From positions 1 to 63,143 of the forward strand of contig JAKALA010000017.1 of NCBI GenBank assembly GCA_021813325.1: DNA of 63,143 nucleotides, given 5' to 3'. The notes under the pieces were generated by a model. The model did not search any database. It saw only the letters and a list, made by a program, of their open reading frames with translations, and was not told the DNA's origin. Position 1 is the first letter of the stretch. Each line of letters starts with the position of its first letter. This DNA comes from a bacterium. GTDB lineage: Bacteria > Verrucomicrobiota > Verrucomicrobiia > Limisphaerales > UBA11358. The position numbers and the translations under genes are program-made. Below are positions 52,556-61,790 of this stretch, in pieces.

Positions 52556-53593
52556 ATGCGCATAGCAGTGGATGTCATGGGTGGTGACCACGGTTGCGGT
52601 GTGGTCATCGCAGGTGTCAAACGCGCCCTCGAGGAAAACAAGGACCTCAAAACCGTTTATCTCGTCGGCAACAAGGCGGACATTCACGCCGCCTTGCCGG
52701 CGCGTGGCTTTCGCGATCATCGCGTTCGCGTCATTCATACCACTGAAGTCGTGGAAATGGATGACAAGCCGGTCGTCGCACTCCGCAAAAAGAAAGATTC
52801 TTCCATCTCCCGAGCCGCCGAATTAGTCAGTGAAGGCAAGGCGGACGCGCTTGTTTCCCTCGGCAATACCGGTGGCATTTTTGCCGTCGGCACCTTCAAG
52901 GTCGGACGCATTTCTGGCGTTGACCGCGGCTGCATTGCCACGGTCATTCCGCGTCACGATGGGGAATTTGTCCTTTTGGACGCCGGTGCCAATGTGGAAT
53001 GCAAACCCTTCCATCTCGCCCAGTTCGCCGTCATGGGCAATGTCTATTCCCGCGAAATTCTCAAACGCAAGAATCCGCGTGTCGGTGTTTTGAGCATTGG
53101 CACGGAAGACACCAAGGGAAATGAACTAACCTTGGAAGCCTTCAAACTTTGCAAGAAACTGGATCTGAATTTCATCGGGAATGTTGAGGGACATGACTTG
53201 TTCAAAGATCATGTGGACGTGGTGGTTTGCGATGGTTTCGTGGGCAACATCGTCTTGAAAACCTGTGAAAGCCTTGCTGTCGGGATGTTCACGATGCTCA
53301 AACGGGAATTAATGCAGAACACCAAACGGCAAATCGGCGCGTATCTGGCCAAGAACGCGTTTCAATCCATTCGCCGCCGCATGGACCCGGAGGTTTATGG
53401 CGGCGCGCCGCTCTTGGGTTTCAACGGTTTGGTTTTCAAATCCCACGCTTCCGCCCGGGAAAAAGCCGTGACCAGCGCCATCCGCGTCACGGCCAACGCG
53501 ATTAAAAACCAGATTAACCAGACCATTGCCCGGGATATTGCCGCCGCCAACAAAATACTTGAAGCTGAAACCGCTCCCGCTGCGAACGCATGA
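52556..53593 (+). CDS. plsX: Phosphate acyltransferase PlsX
   Basis: A 345-residue protein starting MRIAVDVMGGDHG, the PlsX N-terminal motif; later VVCDGFVGNIVLKTCESLAV and the GGAPLLGFNGLVFKSHASAR region are characteristic. It converts acyl-ACP to acyl-phosphate for glycerolipid synthesis. The ATG at 52556 is 26 bases after rpmF. Its stop overlaps the fabH start by four bases. Confidence 0.96.
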   Translation: MRIAVDVMGGDHGCGVVIAGVKRALEENKDLKTVYLVGNKADIHAALPARGFRDHRVRVIHTTEVVEMDDKPVVALRKKKDSSISRAAELVSEGKADALVSLGNTGGIFAVGTFKVGRISGVDRGCIATVIPRHDGEFVLLDAGANVECKPFHLAQFAVMGNVYSREILKRKNPRVGVLSIGTEDTKGNELTLEAFKLCKKLDLNFIGNVEGHDLFKDHVDVVVCDGFVGNIVLKTCESLAVGMFTMLKRELMQNTKRQIGAYLAKNAFQSIRRRMDPEVYGGAPLLGFNGLVFKSHASAREKAVTSAIRVTANAIKNQINQTIARDIAAANKILEAETAPAANA

Positions 53594-54603
53594 AAAATCC
53601 CCGCGCCAAACATAATTTCGTCGGTCGCACCTGTTCCATCACCGGTGTCGGCTCATATGTGCCGGAGCGGATTTTAACCAATGCGGACCTTGAAAAAATG
53701 GTGGAAACCTCCGATGAATGGATCACCACCCGCACCGGCATCAAGGAACGCCACATCGCCGCGGAAAACGAATACACCTCGGATTTGGCCACCAAAGCCG
53801 CCCTTCGCGCGATGGAAATGGCCGGCGTCACCGCCGAGCAAATCGACCTGATCATCGTAGCCAGCATCACGCCAGACATGCCGTTTCCCAACACCGCTTG
53901 CCTGGTTCAGCAAAAAATCGGCGCCCGCCGGATCCCGGCCTTTGACATTGAAGCCGCCTGCTCCGGATTCATCTACGCCTTGGAAGTCGGACAAAATTTT
54001 ATCACCGGACGCACCTACGAAACCGTGCTGGTGATTGGCGCCGAAAAACTCTCGGCCATCACCAACTGGAAAGACCGCAACACTTGCGTGCTGTTTGGCG
54101 ACGGTGCCGGTGCCGCCATTTTACAAAATCGCCCACTTTCTCATGGATTGCTTACCACAGCGCTGGGAGCCGACGGCGGCAAGGCGGATTTGCTTTCCAT
54201 GCCCGGCGGCGGCAGCCGTCGCCCCGCCTCGGCGCAAACAATTTTGGACGGACTGCATTTCCTGCGCATGGACGGCAAGGAAACCTTCAAAAATGCCGTT
54301 CAAGCCATGTGCAGTGCGGCCAATGAAGTTTTGACCCGCTGCGAAATTGATATTACCCGCATCAAATGTGTCATTCCACACCAAGCCAACCGCCGCATCA
54401 TCGATGCCGTAGGAGATCGGCTCGGCGCGACGCCCGAACAGTTATTCATCAACCTCGACAAATACGGCAACACCTCGGCCGCATCAGTGGCCATCGCACT
54501 GGATGAAGCGGTGCGTTCCGGCAAAATTTCGCGGGGCGATCTCATTCTCATTGTCGCGTTTGGGGCAGGTTTGACGTGGGGCGCGGCCATCATTGAATGG
54601 TAA
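53590..54603 (+). CDS. fabH: Beta-ketoacyl-ACP synthase III
   Basis: A 337-residue thiolase-fold enzyme. Catalytic Cys in DIEAACSGFIYALEVG, His in CVIPHQANRRIIDAV and Asn in DKYGNTSAASVAIALDEA are all present. It condenses acetyl-CoA with malonyl-ACP to start fatty-acid synthesis. It is coupled to plsX by a four-base overlap. Confidence 0.97.
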   Translation: MKNPRAKHNFVGRTCSITGVGSYVPERILTNADLEKMVETSDEWITTRTGIKERHIAAENEYTSDLATKAALRAMEMAGVTAEQIDLIIVASITPDMPFPNTACLVQQKIGARRIPAFDIEAACSGFIYALEVGQNFITGRTYETVLVIGAEKLSAITNWKDRNTCVLFGDGAGAAILQNRPLSHGLLTTALGADGGKADLLSMPGGGSRRPASAQTILDGLHFLRMDGKETFKNAVQAMCSAANEVLTRCEIDITRIKCVIPHQANRRIIDAVGDRLGATPEQLFINLDKYGNTSAASVAIALDEAVRSGKISRGDLILIVAFGAGLTWGAAIIEW

Positions 54604-54611
54604 TCTTCAAT

Positions 54612-54639
54612 TTGACGCCGCGTGTTCCCGTGTTAACTT
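54612..54639 (+). promoter_or_regulatory. Possible promoter of the PilZ-like gene
   Basis: TTGACG (54612-54617) and TAACTT (54634-54639), 16 bases apart, lie 24 bases before the ATG at 54663. The -10 box deviates from consensus. Confidence 0.35.
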
Positions 54640-54662
54640 AACTTGTCCTTTGTATTGCTGCT

Positions 54663-54998
54663 ATGAGTGCAAAAAAAATCGGAAGTGCAAGTTCGCTTGG
54701 AAATTCGGTCAGCGTCACTGCCCGCGCGTCAAATTTGGCGCTCGCATCTGACCAGGTTTCCGTTCACAAAAATGGCATTGAATTCCGCAGTCCAACTCCA
54801 TTCCATGAATGGTCGGAAATGACGGTGTCGATTAAATCGCCATTAACCGGCAGTCAGCTTTCCTGCCACGGTGTTGTGGTCGCCTGCTCCGGCACCAAGC
54901 ATGCTGGCTACAACGTTTCAATGATTTTCACCAGCATGACCCCGCAAGCTGAGAAACAACTCGGTGCCATGGCTCGCTCCAAATTCGGCGTCGGCTGA
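54663..54998 (+). CDS. PilZ-like small protein
   Basis: A 111-residue beta-rich protein. The strand pattern (ASDQVSVHKNGIEFRSPTPF; MTVSIKSPLTGSQLSCHGVV; HAGYNVSMIFTSMTPQAEKQ) fits a PilZ barrel, but the RxxxR and DxSxxG c-di-GMP motifs are not evident, so nucleotide binding is doubtful. A good terminator follows. It may be a degenerate PilZ used for protein contact. Confidence 0.55.
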   Translation: MSAKKIGSASSLGNSVSVTARASNLALASDQVSVHKNGIEFRSPTPFHEWSEMTVSIKSPLTGSQLSCHGVVVACSGTKHAGYNVSMIFTSMTPQAEKQLGAMARSKFGVG

Positions 54999-55034
54999 AC
55001 CAAATCAATCAGCAAAACTATCGATGGCTTTGCC

Positions 55035-55069
55035 CGGCCTCCGTGATTGCGCGGAGGCCGATTTATTTT
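55035..55069 (+). terminator. Rho-independent terminator after the PilZ-like gene
   Basis: CGGCCTCCG (55035-55043) pairs with CGGAGGCCG (55052-55060), followed by ATTTATTTT. It lies only 12 bases before the next start, which therefore needs its own promoter within or before the hairpin, or reads through it. Confidence 0.75.
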
Positions 55070-55081
55070 ATGCTGTCGCCT

Positions 55082-56059
55082 ATGAAAATCCTCTTAACCA
55101 CCACATCCTTTCAGGACACCCCGGGAGCGCATCACGATCTGCTCAAGCAAACCGGCTGGAAAATCATTACCGCGCGTGGCCCGTTGAATGAAGCCGACAC
55201 ACTTGCGCTCGTCGGCGATGTGGATGGTTATATCTGTGGCGACGACGCTATCACCCGTAAAGTGCTGGAAAAAGCGTCGCCCAAGCTGAAAGTTCTCAGC
55301 AAATACGGCATCGGCGTGGATAAAATTGACGTGAAGTCCTGCACCGAATTTGGCATCCCGCTGCTCTTCACGCCCGGCGTAAACCACACGACCGTGGCCG
55401 AACACACCTGCCTGCTTCTGCTCGCCCTCGAAAAAAATTTGCTCTTTCACACCGATTCCACCCGCGCCAACGGCTGGAAACGCCGAACCGGCCACGAACT
55501 CCTGGACAAGACCATCGGTATCATTGGGCTTGGCCGTATCGGCAAGGAAGTCGCAATTCGCGCCAAAGCGTTTGGGATGCACCCGATTGGTTTTGACGTT
55601 TATTGGGATGATAAATTCGCCCAGCAATACGACGTGAAACGCGCCGCCTCGCTCGACGAAATTTTCGCCGTGAGCGATTACATTTCGCTCCACACCAATC
55701 TCACGCCGGAAACCCGCGACCTGATTAATGCCAGATCCATCGCCAAGATGAAGAAAGGCGTGCTCATTCTGAATTGCGCCCGTGGTGAAATTGTGCAAAT
55801 CACGGATCTCATCGCCGCTTTGAAATCTGGCCAAGTCGGCGGCTACGGCACCGATGTTCTCGATCAGGAACCGCCGCAACCCGATCATCCTCTGCTCAAG
55901 CTCCCAAACGTCGTCTGCACGCCGCACGTTGGCTCGCGCACCTACGAAAGCGTTGTCCGCCAGGCGACCTGCGCGGTAAAAAACCTCATCCTCGCGATGA
56001 ACGGCGAAAAACCCATTGCGCAGGTCAATCCGGAAGTGCCGGTGAAGAAAGTCACTTAA
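55082..56059 (+). CDS. D-2-hydroxyacid dehydrogenase of the phosphoglycerate dehydrogenase type
   Basis: A 325-residue protein from the ATG at 55082. NAD-binding motif [20 protein letters not shown], catalytic Arg in [12 protein letters not shown], Glu in [15 protein letters not shown] and His in [13 protein letters not shown]. It lacks the ACT domain of the serA product, so it is a paralogue with a different substrate. It heads a four-gene run with an Ldh-type dehydrogenase, a sugar-acid kinase and an SDR, so a sugar-acid substrate is likely. Confidence 0.9.
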   Translation: MKILLTTTSFQDTPGAHHDLLKQTGWKIITARGPLNEADTLALVGDVDGYICGDDAITRKVLEKASPKLKVLSKYGIGVDKIDVKSCTEFGIPLLFTPGVNHTTVAEHTCLLLLALEKNLLFHTDSTRANGWKRRTGHELLDKTIGIIGLGRIGKEVAIRAKAFGMHPIGFDVYWDDKFAQQYDVKRAASLDEIFAVSDYISLHTNLTPETRDLINARSIAKMKKGVLILNCARGEIVQITDLIAALKSGQVGGYGTDVLDQEPPQPDHPLLKLPNVVCTPHVGSRTYESVVRQATCAVKNLILAMNGEKPIAQVNPEVPVKKVT

Positions 56060-56086
56060 TTTCTAAACCAGAAATCATTAACAACT

Positions 56087-57184
56087 ATGCCCGAAACCTA
56101 TTTCATCATTCCCAAGGACAAGCACGATTCACTCGTCACCAAGGCTTATTTGAAACGCGGCTACGATGCCGCCGAGGCCGCCGCCGGCGCGCGGTTCTGC
56201 GCCAGTGCCGCGTATTACGGAATCCGCACGCACAACGCCATCAAGGCGCTACATCTCGATGAATTGTTCGGCAGCAAAGTTGGCCGCTGGACGCCCGGCG
56301 CGAAGATCGAAAAACTTCCGTCACGCTTTGCGGCATCGCAAATCTGGAACGGCCACAACAAACTCGGCCAGGCCGTGGCTTACGAGGCGATGGACACCTG
56401 CATGAAGCTTGCCGACAAATTCGGTGTGGGCATGGTCAGCGTGGATAACGCCACGCATTATCTCTGGGGCGGCGGCTACGTCATGGACGCCGCGCTCAAG
56501 GGTTACATCGCCTACACAAACTGCACCTCGGCCACGTCCGAGGTCGTGCCATTCGGCGGCAAAACGCCGACGATGGGCACAAACCCGCATTCATGGGCAT
56601 TCCCGACGCAAGACGCGATTGGTTTTCCAATCGTGATCGATTGGGCGACTTCCACCGTGGCTATGGGCCGCGTGCAGCAGTTCAAGCGCGAAGGCAAAAT
56701 GCTTCCCGCCGGTTGTGCCGTGGATTCGGAGGGCAATCCCACGACTGATTCGAACAAGGCTGTTGCCTTGCTGCCTTTTGGCGCGCACAAAGGTTACGGA
56801 CTCGGCTTGATTGACGAACTTTACGCCGGTTTCATCGGGGGGTCATTGCCGAAAATTCGCGGCACCTCACGCGGCCCGGCCGACGAAAAGCGCGGTTCAA
56901 CGTTCTATTTCCAAGTCATTCATCCGGACGCGATGAAAGGCACAAGCTACGCCAAAGGGCGCTCACAAATGCAAAATGTGAAAGCCGTCATCGAAGACGT
57001 GCTCGGTCACGGTAACGAAAAGTGCATGTTGCCCGGTCAACCGGAAGCGCGCTGGGGCGGTTTATCCAAACAACATGGCGGCCTGCTTTTCACCAAAGCC
57101 GAAATTGAAGAACTCAATCACCTCGCGCATGAAATCGGCGAACCGGCGTGGAATCTGACTGATTTCAAATCCGTTCAGGTTTAA
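56087..57184 (+). CDS. Malate/L-lactate/ureidoglycolate dehydrogenase-type oxidoreductase (Ldh_2 family)
   Basis: A 365-residue protein. HYLWGGGYVMDAALKGYIAY, PFGGKTPTMGTNPHSWAFPT and LLPFGAHKGYGLGLIDELYA are the conserved segments of the LDH2/MDH2 family, which use NAD(P) with a fold unrelated to classical lactate dehydrogenases. Members oxidise 2-hydroxyacids including sugar acids such as 2,3-diketogulonate partners. Position between a hydroxyacid dehydrogenase and a KDG-type kinase suggests sugar-acid breakdown. The exact substrate is not deducible. Confidence 0.88.
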   Translation: MPETYFIIPKDKHDSLVTKAYLKRGYDAAEAAAGARFCASAAYYGIRTHNAIKALHLDELFGSKVGRWTPGAKIEKLPSRFAASQIWNGHNKLGQAVAYEAMDTCMKLADKFGVGMVSVDNATHYLWGGGYVMDAALKGYIAYTNCTSATSEVVPFGGKTPTMGTNPHSWAFPTQDAIGFPIVIDWATSTVAMGRVQQFKREGKMLPAGCAVDSEGNPTTDSNKAVALLPFGAHKGYGLGLIDELYAGFIGGSLPKIRGTSRGPADEKRGSTFYFQVIHPDAMKGTSYAKGRSQMQNVKAVIEDVLGHGNEKCMLPGQPEARWGGLSKQHGGLLFTKAEIEELNHLAHEIGEPAWNLTDFKSVQV

Positions 57185-57202
57185 ATTTTCAATTATAAAT
57201 TT

Positions 57203-58300
57203 ATGGCCATTCAATTACGCAACAAACCTACTTGCACATTCGATCAAATTTCGCTTGGTGAAGTCATGCTACGCCTGGACCCCGGCGAAGGACGCATCCG
57301 GACCACCCGCGAATTCAAGGCGTGGGAAGGCGGCGGCGAATACAATACTTCGCGTGGTCTGCGCAAATGTTTCGGCTACAAGACGGCCGTCTGCACTGCG
57401 TTTGTGGATAACGAGGTTGGGCATCTCATCGAAGATTTCATCATGCAGGGCGGCGTTTGCACCGATTTCATCAAGTGGCGCGAAGACGATGGCATTGGTC
57501 GCAGCGTGCGCAACGGTTTGAATTTTACCGAACGCGGTTTCGGCATTCGCGGCGCGGTTGGTGTGCCGGATCGCGGCAATTCTGCAGCCGCACAGCTCAA
57601 ACCCGGCGACTTCGACTGGGACCACATCTTCGGCAAAATCGGCACGCGCTGGCTGCACACCGGCGGAATTTTCGCGGCGTTGTCCGCAACGACGGCGGAA
57701 CTCACGATTGAAGCGGTGAAAGCCGCGAAGAAACACGGTGTGATTGTCAGCTACGATTTGAATTATCGTCCCTCCCTTTGGAAATCCATCGGCGGTCTGA
57801 AAAAGGCGCAGGAAGTGAACCAGGAAATCGCCAAATATGTGGACGTGATGATTGGCAACGAGGAAGATTTCACCGCGAGCCTCGGGTTTGAAGTGAAGGG
57901 TGTGGACCACAACATCAGTGCGATTGAAACGGACGCGTTCAAGGCGATGATTGAGACTGCGGTGAAGGCGTATCCGAACTTCAAGGTGGCGGCGACCACG
58001 CTGCGCCGCGTGATCACCGCGACGAAGAATGACTGGAGTGCGATTCTCTGGCACGATGGGAAATTTTTCGAGAGCCGGAAATTTGCCGAACTTGAGATTC
58101 TGGATCGCGTTGGTGGTGGCGACAGTTTTGCCAGCGGATTGCAATTCGGTTTTCTGGAATTTAACGATCCGCAGAAAGCAGTAGATTGCGGAGCGGCGCA
58201 TGGCGCGCTTGCTTCGACAACGCCGGGCGATACGAGCATGGCCACGCGCAAGGAAGTGGAAAAGCAAATTTCCGGCGGCGGCGCGCGGGTGGTGCGGTAA
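57203..58300 (+). CDS. PfkB-family sugar kinase, probable 2-keto-3-deoxygluconate kinase
   Basis: A 365-residue protein. Substrate-side signature GEGRIRTTREFKAWEGGGEY at the N-terminus, VSYDLNYRPSLWKS in the middle, and the catalytic DRVGGGDSFASGLQFGFLEF near the C-terminus, where the last Asp is the base. The NYRPSLW and DRVGGGDSF sequences are typical of KDG kinases. It would make KDG-6-phosphate for cleavage to pyruvate and glyceraldehyde-3-phosphate. No aldolase gene is visible nearby. Confidence 0.88.
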   Translation: MAIQLRNKPTCTFDQISLGEVMLRLDPGEGRIRTTREFKAWEGGGEYNTSRGLRKCFGYKTAVCTAFVDNEVGHLIEDFIMQGGVCTDFIKWREDDGIGRSVRNGLNFTERGFGIRGAVGVPDRGNSAAAQLKPGDFDWDHIFGKIGTRWLHTGGIFAALSATTAELTIEAVKAAKKHGVIVSYDLNYRPSLWKSIGGLKKAQEVNQEIAKYVDVMIGNEEDFTASLGFEVKGVDHNISAIETDAFKAMIETAVKAYPNFKVAATTLRRVITATKNDWSAILWHDGKFFESRKFAELEILDRVGGGDSFASGLQFGFLEFNDPQKAVDCGAAHGALASTTPGDTSMATRKEVEKQISGGGARVVR

Positions 58301-58379
58301 ATACTTCATCGGCAGGCCGGCGCTGTTGAGCTACCCTTTTGGCCAGACCGGCGGGTCCGCCCCACCGAAAATTAAATTT

Positions 58380-59195
58380 ATGAACACATCTGAAATGTTT
58401 TCCCTCAACGGGGAAGTGGCGGTGGTGATTGGCGCGACGGGCGTGCTGGGCGGCGCTTTGGCTCAAGGGATCGCCGAGGCAGGCGCAAAAGTCGCCGTGC
58501 TGGGGCGCAACGAGGAACGCGGCAACGCGCGCGTCAAAGCCATCATCGACGCCGGCGGCAACGCGGCGTTCTTTCCCTGCGACGCCAGTTCGCGCTCCAG
58601 TCTCGCGGATGCGCGCCAAAAAATTGAAGCATCGCTCGGCGCGTCAACGATTCTGGTGAGTGCCGCCGGCGGCAATGATCCCAAGGTCACGGTCACGGCC
58701 GAAAATCCTTTTGAGAAAATCCCGCTTGAAGCGCTTAACGCAAACTTTGATTTGAATCTTGTCGGCGGCGCCTTTCTGCCGTGTCAGGAATTCGGACCGG
58801 CCATGTGCCAGCGCGGCAAGGGCAGCATCATCAACATTGCGAGCGTGTCGGCGCATCTGCCGCTGTCGCGCGTGGTCAGCTACTCGGCGGCGAAAGCGGC
58901 GGTATTGAGCCTGTCGCAATTTCTCGCGCGGGAATGGGCGACCAAGGGCGTGCGCGTGAATACGATCACTCCGGGATTTTTTCCGGCGGAGCAAAATCGC
59001 AAATTGCTGTTTAATGATGACGGTTCCCCGACCGCGCGCACGAAAGCCATTTGGGGACACACGCCGATGAACCGTTTTGGGGAAGCGAGCGAACTGATTG
59101 GCGCGTGCATTTTCCTTGCCTCACCCCGGGCGAGTTCGTTTGTGACGGGCACCGACCTTCGTGTGGATGGCGGCTATCTAAGCCAGACGATTTAA
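58380..59195 (+). CDS. Short-chain dehydrogenase, probable D-mannonate oxidoreductase (fructuronate reductase)
   Basis: A 271-residue SDR from the ATG at 58380. NAD-binding GATGVLGGALAQGIAEAGAK, the catalytic Ser region IINIASVSAHLPLSRVVSYS with Tyr-x3-Lys in YSAAKAAV, and the end FVTGTDLRVDGGY are all present. SDRs of this subgroup next to KDG kinase genes usually interconvert fructuronate and mannonate. The terminator at 59.2 kb follows its stop. Confidence 0.85.
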   Translation: MNTSEMFSLNGEVAVVIGATGVLGGALAQGIAEAGAKVAVLGRNEERGNARVKAIIDAGGNAAFFPCDASSRSSLADARQKIEASLGASTILVSAAGGNDPKVTVTAENPFEKIPLEALNANFDLNLVGGAFLPCQEFGPAMCQRGKGSIINIASVSAHLPLSRVVSYSAAKAAVLSLSQFLAREWATKGVRVNTITPGFFPAEQNRKLLFNDDGSPTARTKAIWGHTPMNRFGEASELIGACIFLASPRASSFVTGTDLRVDGGYLSQTI

Positions 59196-59211
59196 CCCAA
59201 ACCGGACCGAC

Positions 59212-59251
59212 AAAAGCCCGTTGAAGCGCGCCTTCAACGGGCTTTGCTTTT
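59212..59251. terminator. Bidirectional rho-independent terminator
   Basis: AAAGCCCGTTGAAG (59213-59226) pairs perfectly with CTTCAACGGGCTTT (59232-59245) around a five-base loop, with T-rich and A-rich flanks on the two sides. It lies between convergent genes and can serve both. Confidence 0.9.
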
Positions 59252-59260
59252 GACGGTTAA

Positions 59261-60724
59261 TTACAAGGTGATCTTCTTGAATTTCGGCACGAGCAGGTGC
59301 ATGAGCACCCAGGCTGTAATATAAGCGGAACCACAAACCACAAATAAAACACCGTATCCAACTTCAATCTTGCCCAAATTTTTATAGTGCTGGAGCAGAA
59401 TGCCAGCCGCGTAGGCGATGAGCATGCCGCCGATGGCCCCCGCCATACCGCCAATGCCAGTTACCGATGCCACAACTTTTTTGGGAAACATGTCCGAGAC
59501 GGTTGTGAAGATATTAGCGGACCAAGCTGCGTGGGCAGCACAGACAATAGCAATTGTGGCCACGGCCAGCCACGTATTGATTGTTCCCAGACGCGAAGCG
59601 AAGAGCACTGCCAGTGGGAACAGGGCGTAGATGAACATGGATAGCTTGCGCGCCTTGTTGGCATCCATGCCGCCGTTGATAAGTTTCTTGGGCAACCATC
59701 CGCCGAAGATCGAACCGAATCCGGAAATGGTGAATACTAACGCGACGGCCAGCGGCCAACTAATGACGCCCGGAAAGTGAGTTCCAGCGATGTCATATAA
59801 CTTGCCGGCATAGCCAGGATGATTCGCCAAAAATTCATTCACCTTGAGTGTATTAACATCGGCAGGATGGGCGGCCATAAATTCCTTTACCTTGCGGGTG
59901 TTTTCACCCCCCAAAAATGAAGGCAGCCAAAAGAGGAAAAACCACCAAATGGGATCGGTCAAAAACTTGCCAACAATAAACGCCCAAGTCTGCCGGAAAG
60001 ACAGAAGCTTAAACCATGAAACTTTCGCCTTTGTGACATCAGCTTTTTCAGCCTCCTGTTCATCCAAATCGCTGTGGATATATTCGTATTCCGCCTGCGT
60101 AACAACCCCGTTATGCAGTTTTGCTGCGGGCGAACCGTAAATCGCATACCAAAAGGCAAGCCAGGCCAGGCCGATGGCACCGGTAAGAATAAATGCCCAT
60201 TCCCAGCCCCAAGCTTTGGCAATGTAAGGCACCGTGAGGGGAGCGACGATGGAGCCGATGTTCGCGCCGGAATTATAAAGGCCCGTGGCAAACGCGCGCT
60301 CCTTTTTTGGAAACCACTCGGCAACGGCTTTGTTTGCAGCCGGAAAGTTGCCCGCCTCGGAAAGGCCCAAGGCGGCCCGCCAAAATCCAAAACTCCAAGT
60401 GTGATGACCAAAGGCATGTCCAATCGCCGCAAAACTCCAGCCAATCAAAGCATAGGCGTAACCTGATTTCGTGCCCACCTTGTCTATAATCTTGCCAGCC
60501 AGCACCAAACCCACAGCATAGGCGACCTGAAAACAAATCACTACGTTTGAATAATTGACTTCCTGATGTCCTTCAGCACCGAACACACCTGCCGCTGAGA
60601 GCGTATCCTTGAGGAGGCCCAGGACGTTGCGATCCAGATAATTGATTGTGGTGGCGGCAAAAATAAGAGCGCAGATCGTCCAACGATGACGTCCAATTTG
60701 TTGGTTCATGGAAGCAAAATTCAT
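59261..60724 (-). CDS. MFS transporter of the hexuronate (ExuT) type
   Basis: A 487-residue protein with twelve hydrophobic segments. The N-terminal region WTICALIFAATTINYLDRNV and FRAALGLSEAGNFPAANKAV, EWFPKKERAFATGLYNSGAN are ExuT/ACS-family hallmarks. It carries a long central loop (about 285-325). It converges with the sugar-acid genes and probably imports glucuronate, galacturonate or a related acid for them. ATG codons at 60724 and 60709 are both possible. Confidence 0.9.
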   Translation of the reverse strand: MNFASMNQQIGRHRWTICALIFAATTINYLDRNVLGLLKDTLSAAGVFGAEGHQEVNYSNVVICFQVAYAVGLVLAGKIIDKVGTKSGYAYALIGWSFAAIGHAFGHHTWSFGFWRAALGLSEAGNFPAANKAVAEWFPKKERAFATGLYNSGANIGSIVAPLTVPYIAKAWGWEWAFILTGAIGLAWLAFWYAIYGSPAAKLHNGVVTQAEYEYIHSDLDEQEAEKADVTKAKVSWFKLLSFRQTWAFIVGKFLTDPIWWFFLFWLPSFLGGENTRKVKEFMAAHPADVNTLKVNEFLANHPGYAGKLYDIAGTHFPGVISWPLAVALVFTISGFGSIFGGWLPKKLINGGMDANKARKLSMFIYALFPLAVLFASRLGTINTWLAVATIAIVCAAHAAWSANIFTTVSDMFPKKVVASVTGIGGMAGAIGGMLIAYAAGILLQHYKNLGKIEVGYGVLFVVCGSAYITAWVLMHLLVPKFKKITL

Positions 60725-60880
60725 AAATTCAAGGCAAGGTATGGCGAACGCGCCGTTTACAAGTTGAAACCGGGCCTAAGACACAAAGGGAATTCATGCC
60801 AGCGAGGTTACGAAAAGAGCGCAGCCAGACAAGCTTGGAAATCAACTTTACAATCCGCCGTTTCATGGCAGTTTGCGGGC
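60710..60880. promoter_or_regulatory. Divergent intergenic region
   Basis: The gap of about 160 bases between the MFS gene and the lipoprotein gene contains the promoters of both. No clear consensus boxes could be fixed. The in-frame extension of the lipoprotein frame through this region has no protein-like character. Confidence 0.35.
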
Positions 60881-61264
60881 ATGAATTTGAAACGTTTACT
60901 CTTGGTTTTACCGGTATTGCTGCTGGTCGGCTGTAGCACTCCGTGCTTCACGCACCTCACGCCCACGCTGCAACCGCGCAATGCAGACAACCTCTATCCG
61001 GTGGAAGTGGCCTTTAATTCAGACCAGCAATCGTTGCGTTGGGATAGCATCAAGGCCTACGTGATGGTAAATGGCCAACCGCTCGAAATGCGTCCGGTGC
61101 CGATCGTGAAAAACCGCTGGGAAGGCTTGGTGCCCGTGCCGCCTTCGGCCAACAAGGTGAGCTATCGTTTCAAGTTTGACTATCTGTTCAACAGTTTCGG
61201 AAAAGATCCGCAGCCAGACAGCGCGTGGTCACCCATTTACACGATGAAGATCGTTCAGCCCTGA
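60881..61264 (+). CDS. Small lipoprotein
   Basis: The ATG at 60881 starts a lipoprotein signal MNLKRLLLVLPVLLLVGC with a perfect LVGC lipobox, giving a 127-residue precursor. The mature part is beta-rich (LYPVEVAFNSDQQSLRWDSI; LEMRPVPIVKNRWEGLVPVP; KVSYRFKFDYLFNSFGKDPQ), perhaps a small immunoglobulin-like or carbohydrate-binding fold. A strong terminator follows. Function unknown. Confidence 0.82.
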   Translation: MNLKRLLLVLPVLLLVGCSTPCFTHLTPTLQPRNADNLYPVEVAFNSDQQSLRWDSIKAYVMVNGQPLEMRPVPIVKNRWEGLVPVPPSANKVSYRFKFDYLFNSFGKDPQPDSAWSPIYTMKIVQP

Positions 61265-61278
61265 TTTTCGCATCACAA

Positions 61279-61310
61279 AAAAAGCGCGGACAAATCTGTC
61301 CGCGCTTTTT
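61279..61310. terminator. Bidirectional rho-independent terminator
   Basis: AAAAAGCGCGGACA (61279-61292) pairs with TGTCCGCGCTTTTT (61297-61310) around a four-base loop. It serves the lipoprotein gene on the left and the jag/yidC transcript on the right. Confidence 0.92.
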
Positions 61311-61326
61311 GCTTTTTAGCCAAAAT

Positions 61327-61785
61327 TCAGTGCCGCTTGGGTCGCAGCATTAAAACTTTCTTGTCGGAACCGTCCACTTCCACGCTGTGAGTCTCAATGT
61401 CGGGATCGTCGCGCAAGGCTTGATGCACGATTCGCCGGTCAAACGCATTGAGCGGCTCCAGTTCAACGGCATCGCCCCAGCGGCGCACCTTTTCGGCCGC
61501 TTCCCGGGCTTTTTGGATGAGCGCTTCCCGGGCTTGGGATCGATAGCCGCCCACGTCAATCATCACTTTGGGCGCGCTTGGATCCTGTTGGAACAAAATG
61601 CGATTCACCAGATACTGCAGGTCGGCAAGCGTCTGTCCTTGGCGCCCGATCAAACGGCCGGACTCATCGGTTTTCACGTCCAACATCAAATCATCACCGA
61701 TCCGTTGTTCCTCGACCGTGGCGGGAAAACCAAGTGTGCCGAGGATTTTCTCCAGGATTTCTTTGGGTTGCGCGGGCATAGACAA
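61327..61785 (-). CDS. jag: Jag/KhpB RNA-binding protein
   Basis: A 152-residue protein: a KH-type segment GRLIGRQGQTLADLQYLVNR, followed by an R3H domain with ELEPLNAFDRRIVHQALRDD and the final strands. The N-terminal Jag_N domain of longer versions is absent. Jag binds RNA and is encoded next to yidC in most bacteria, as here, five bases downstream. It was proposed to help insertion of membrane proteins or to regulate cell-division mRNAs. Confidence 0.95.
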   Translation of the reverse strand: MSMPAQPKEILEKILGTLGFPATVEEQRIGDDLMLDVKTDESGRLIGRQGQTLADLQYLVNRILFQQDPSAPKVMIDVGGYRSQAREALIQKAREAAEKVRRWGDAVELEPLNAFDRRIVHQALRDDPDIETHSVEVDGSDKKVLMLRPKRH

Positions 61786-61790
61786 TTAAT

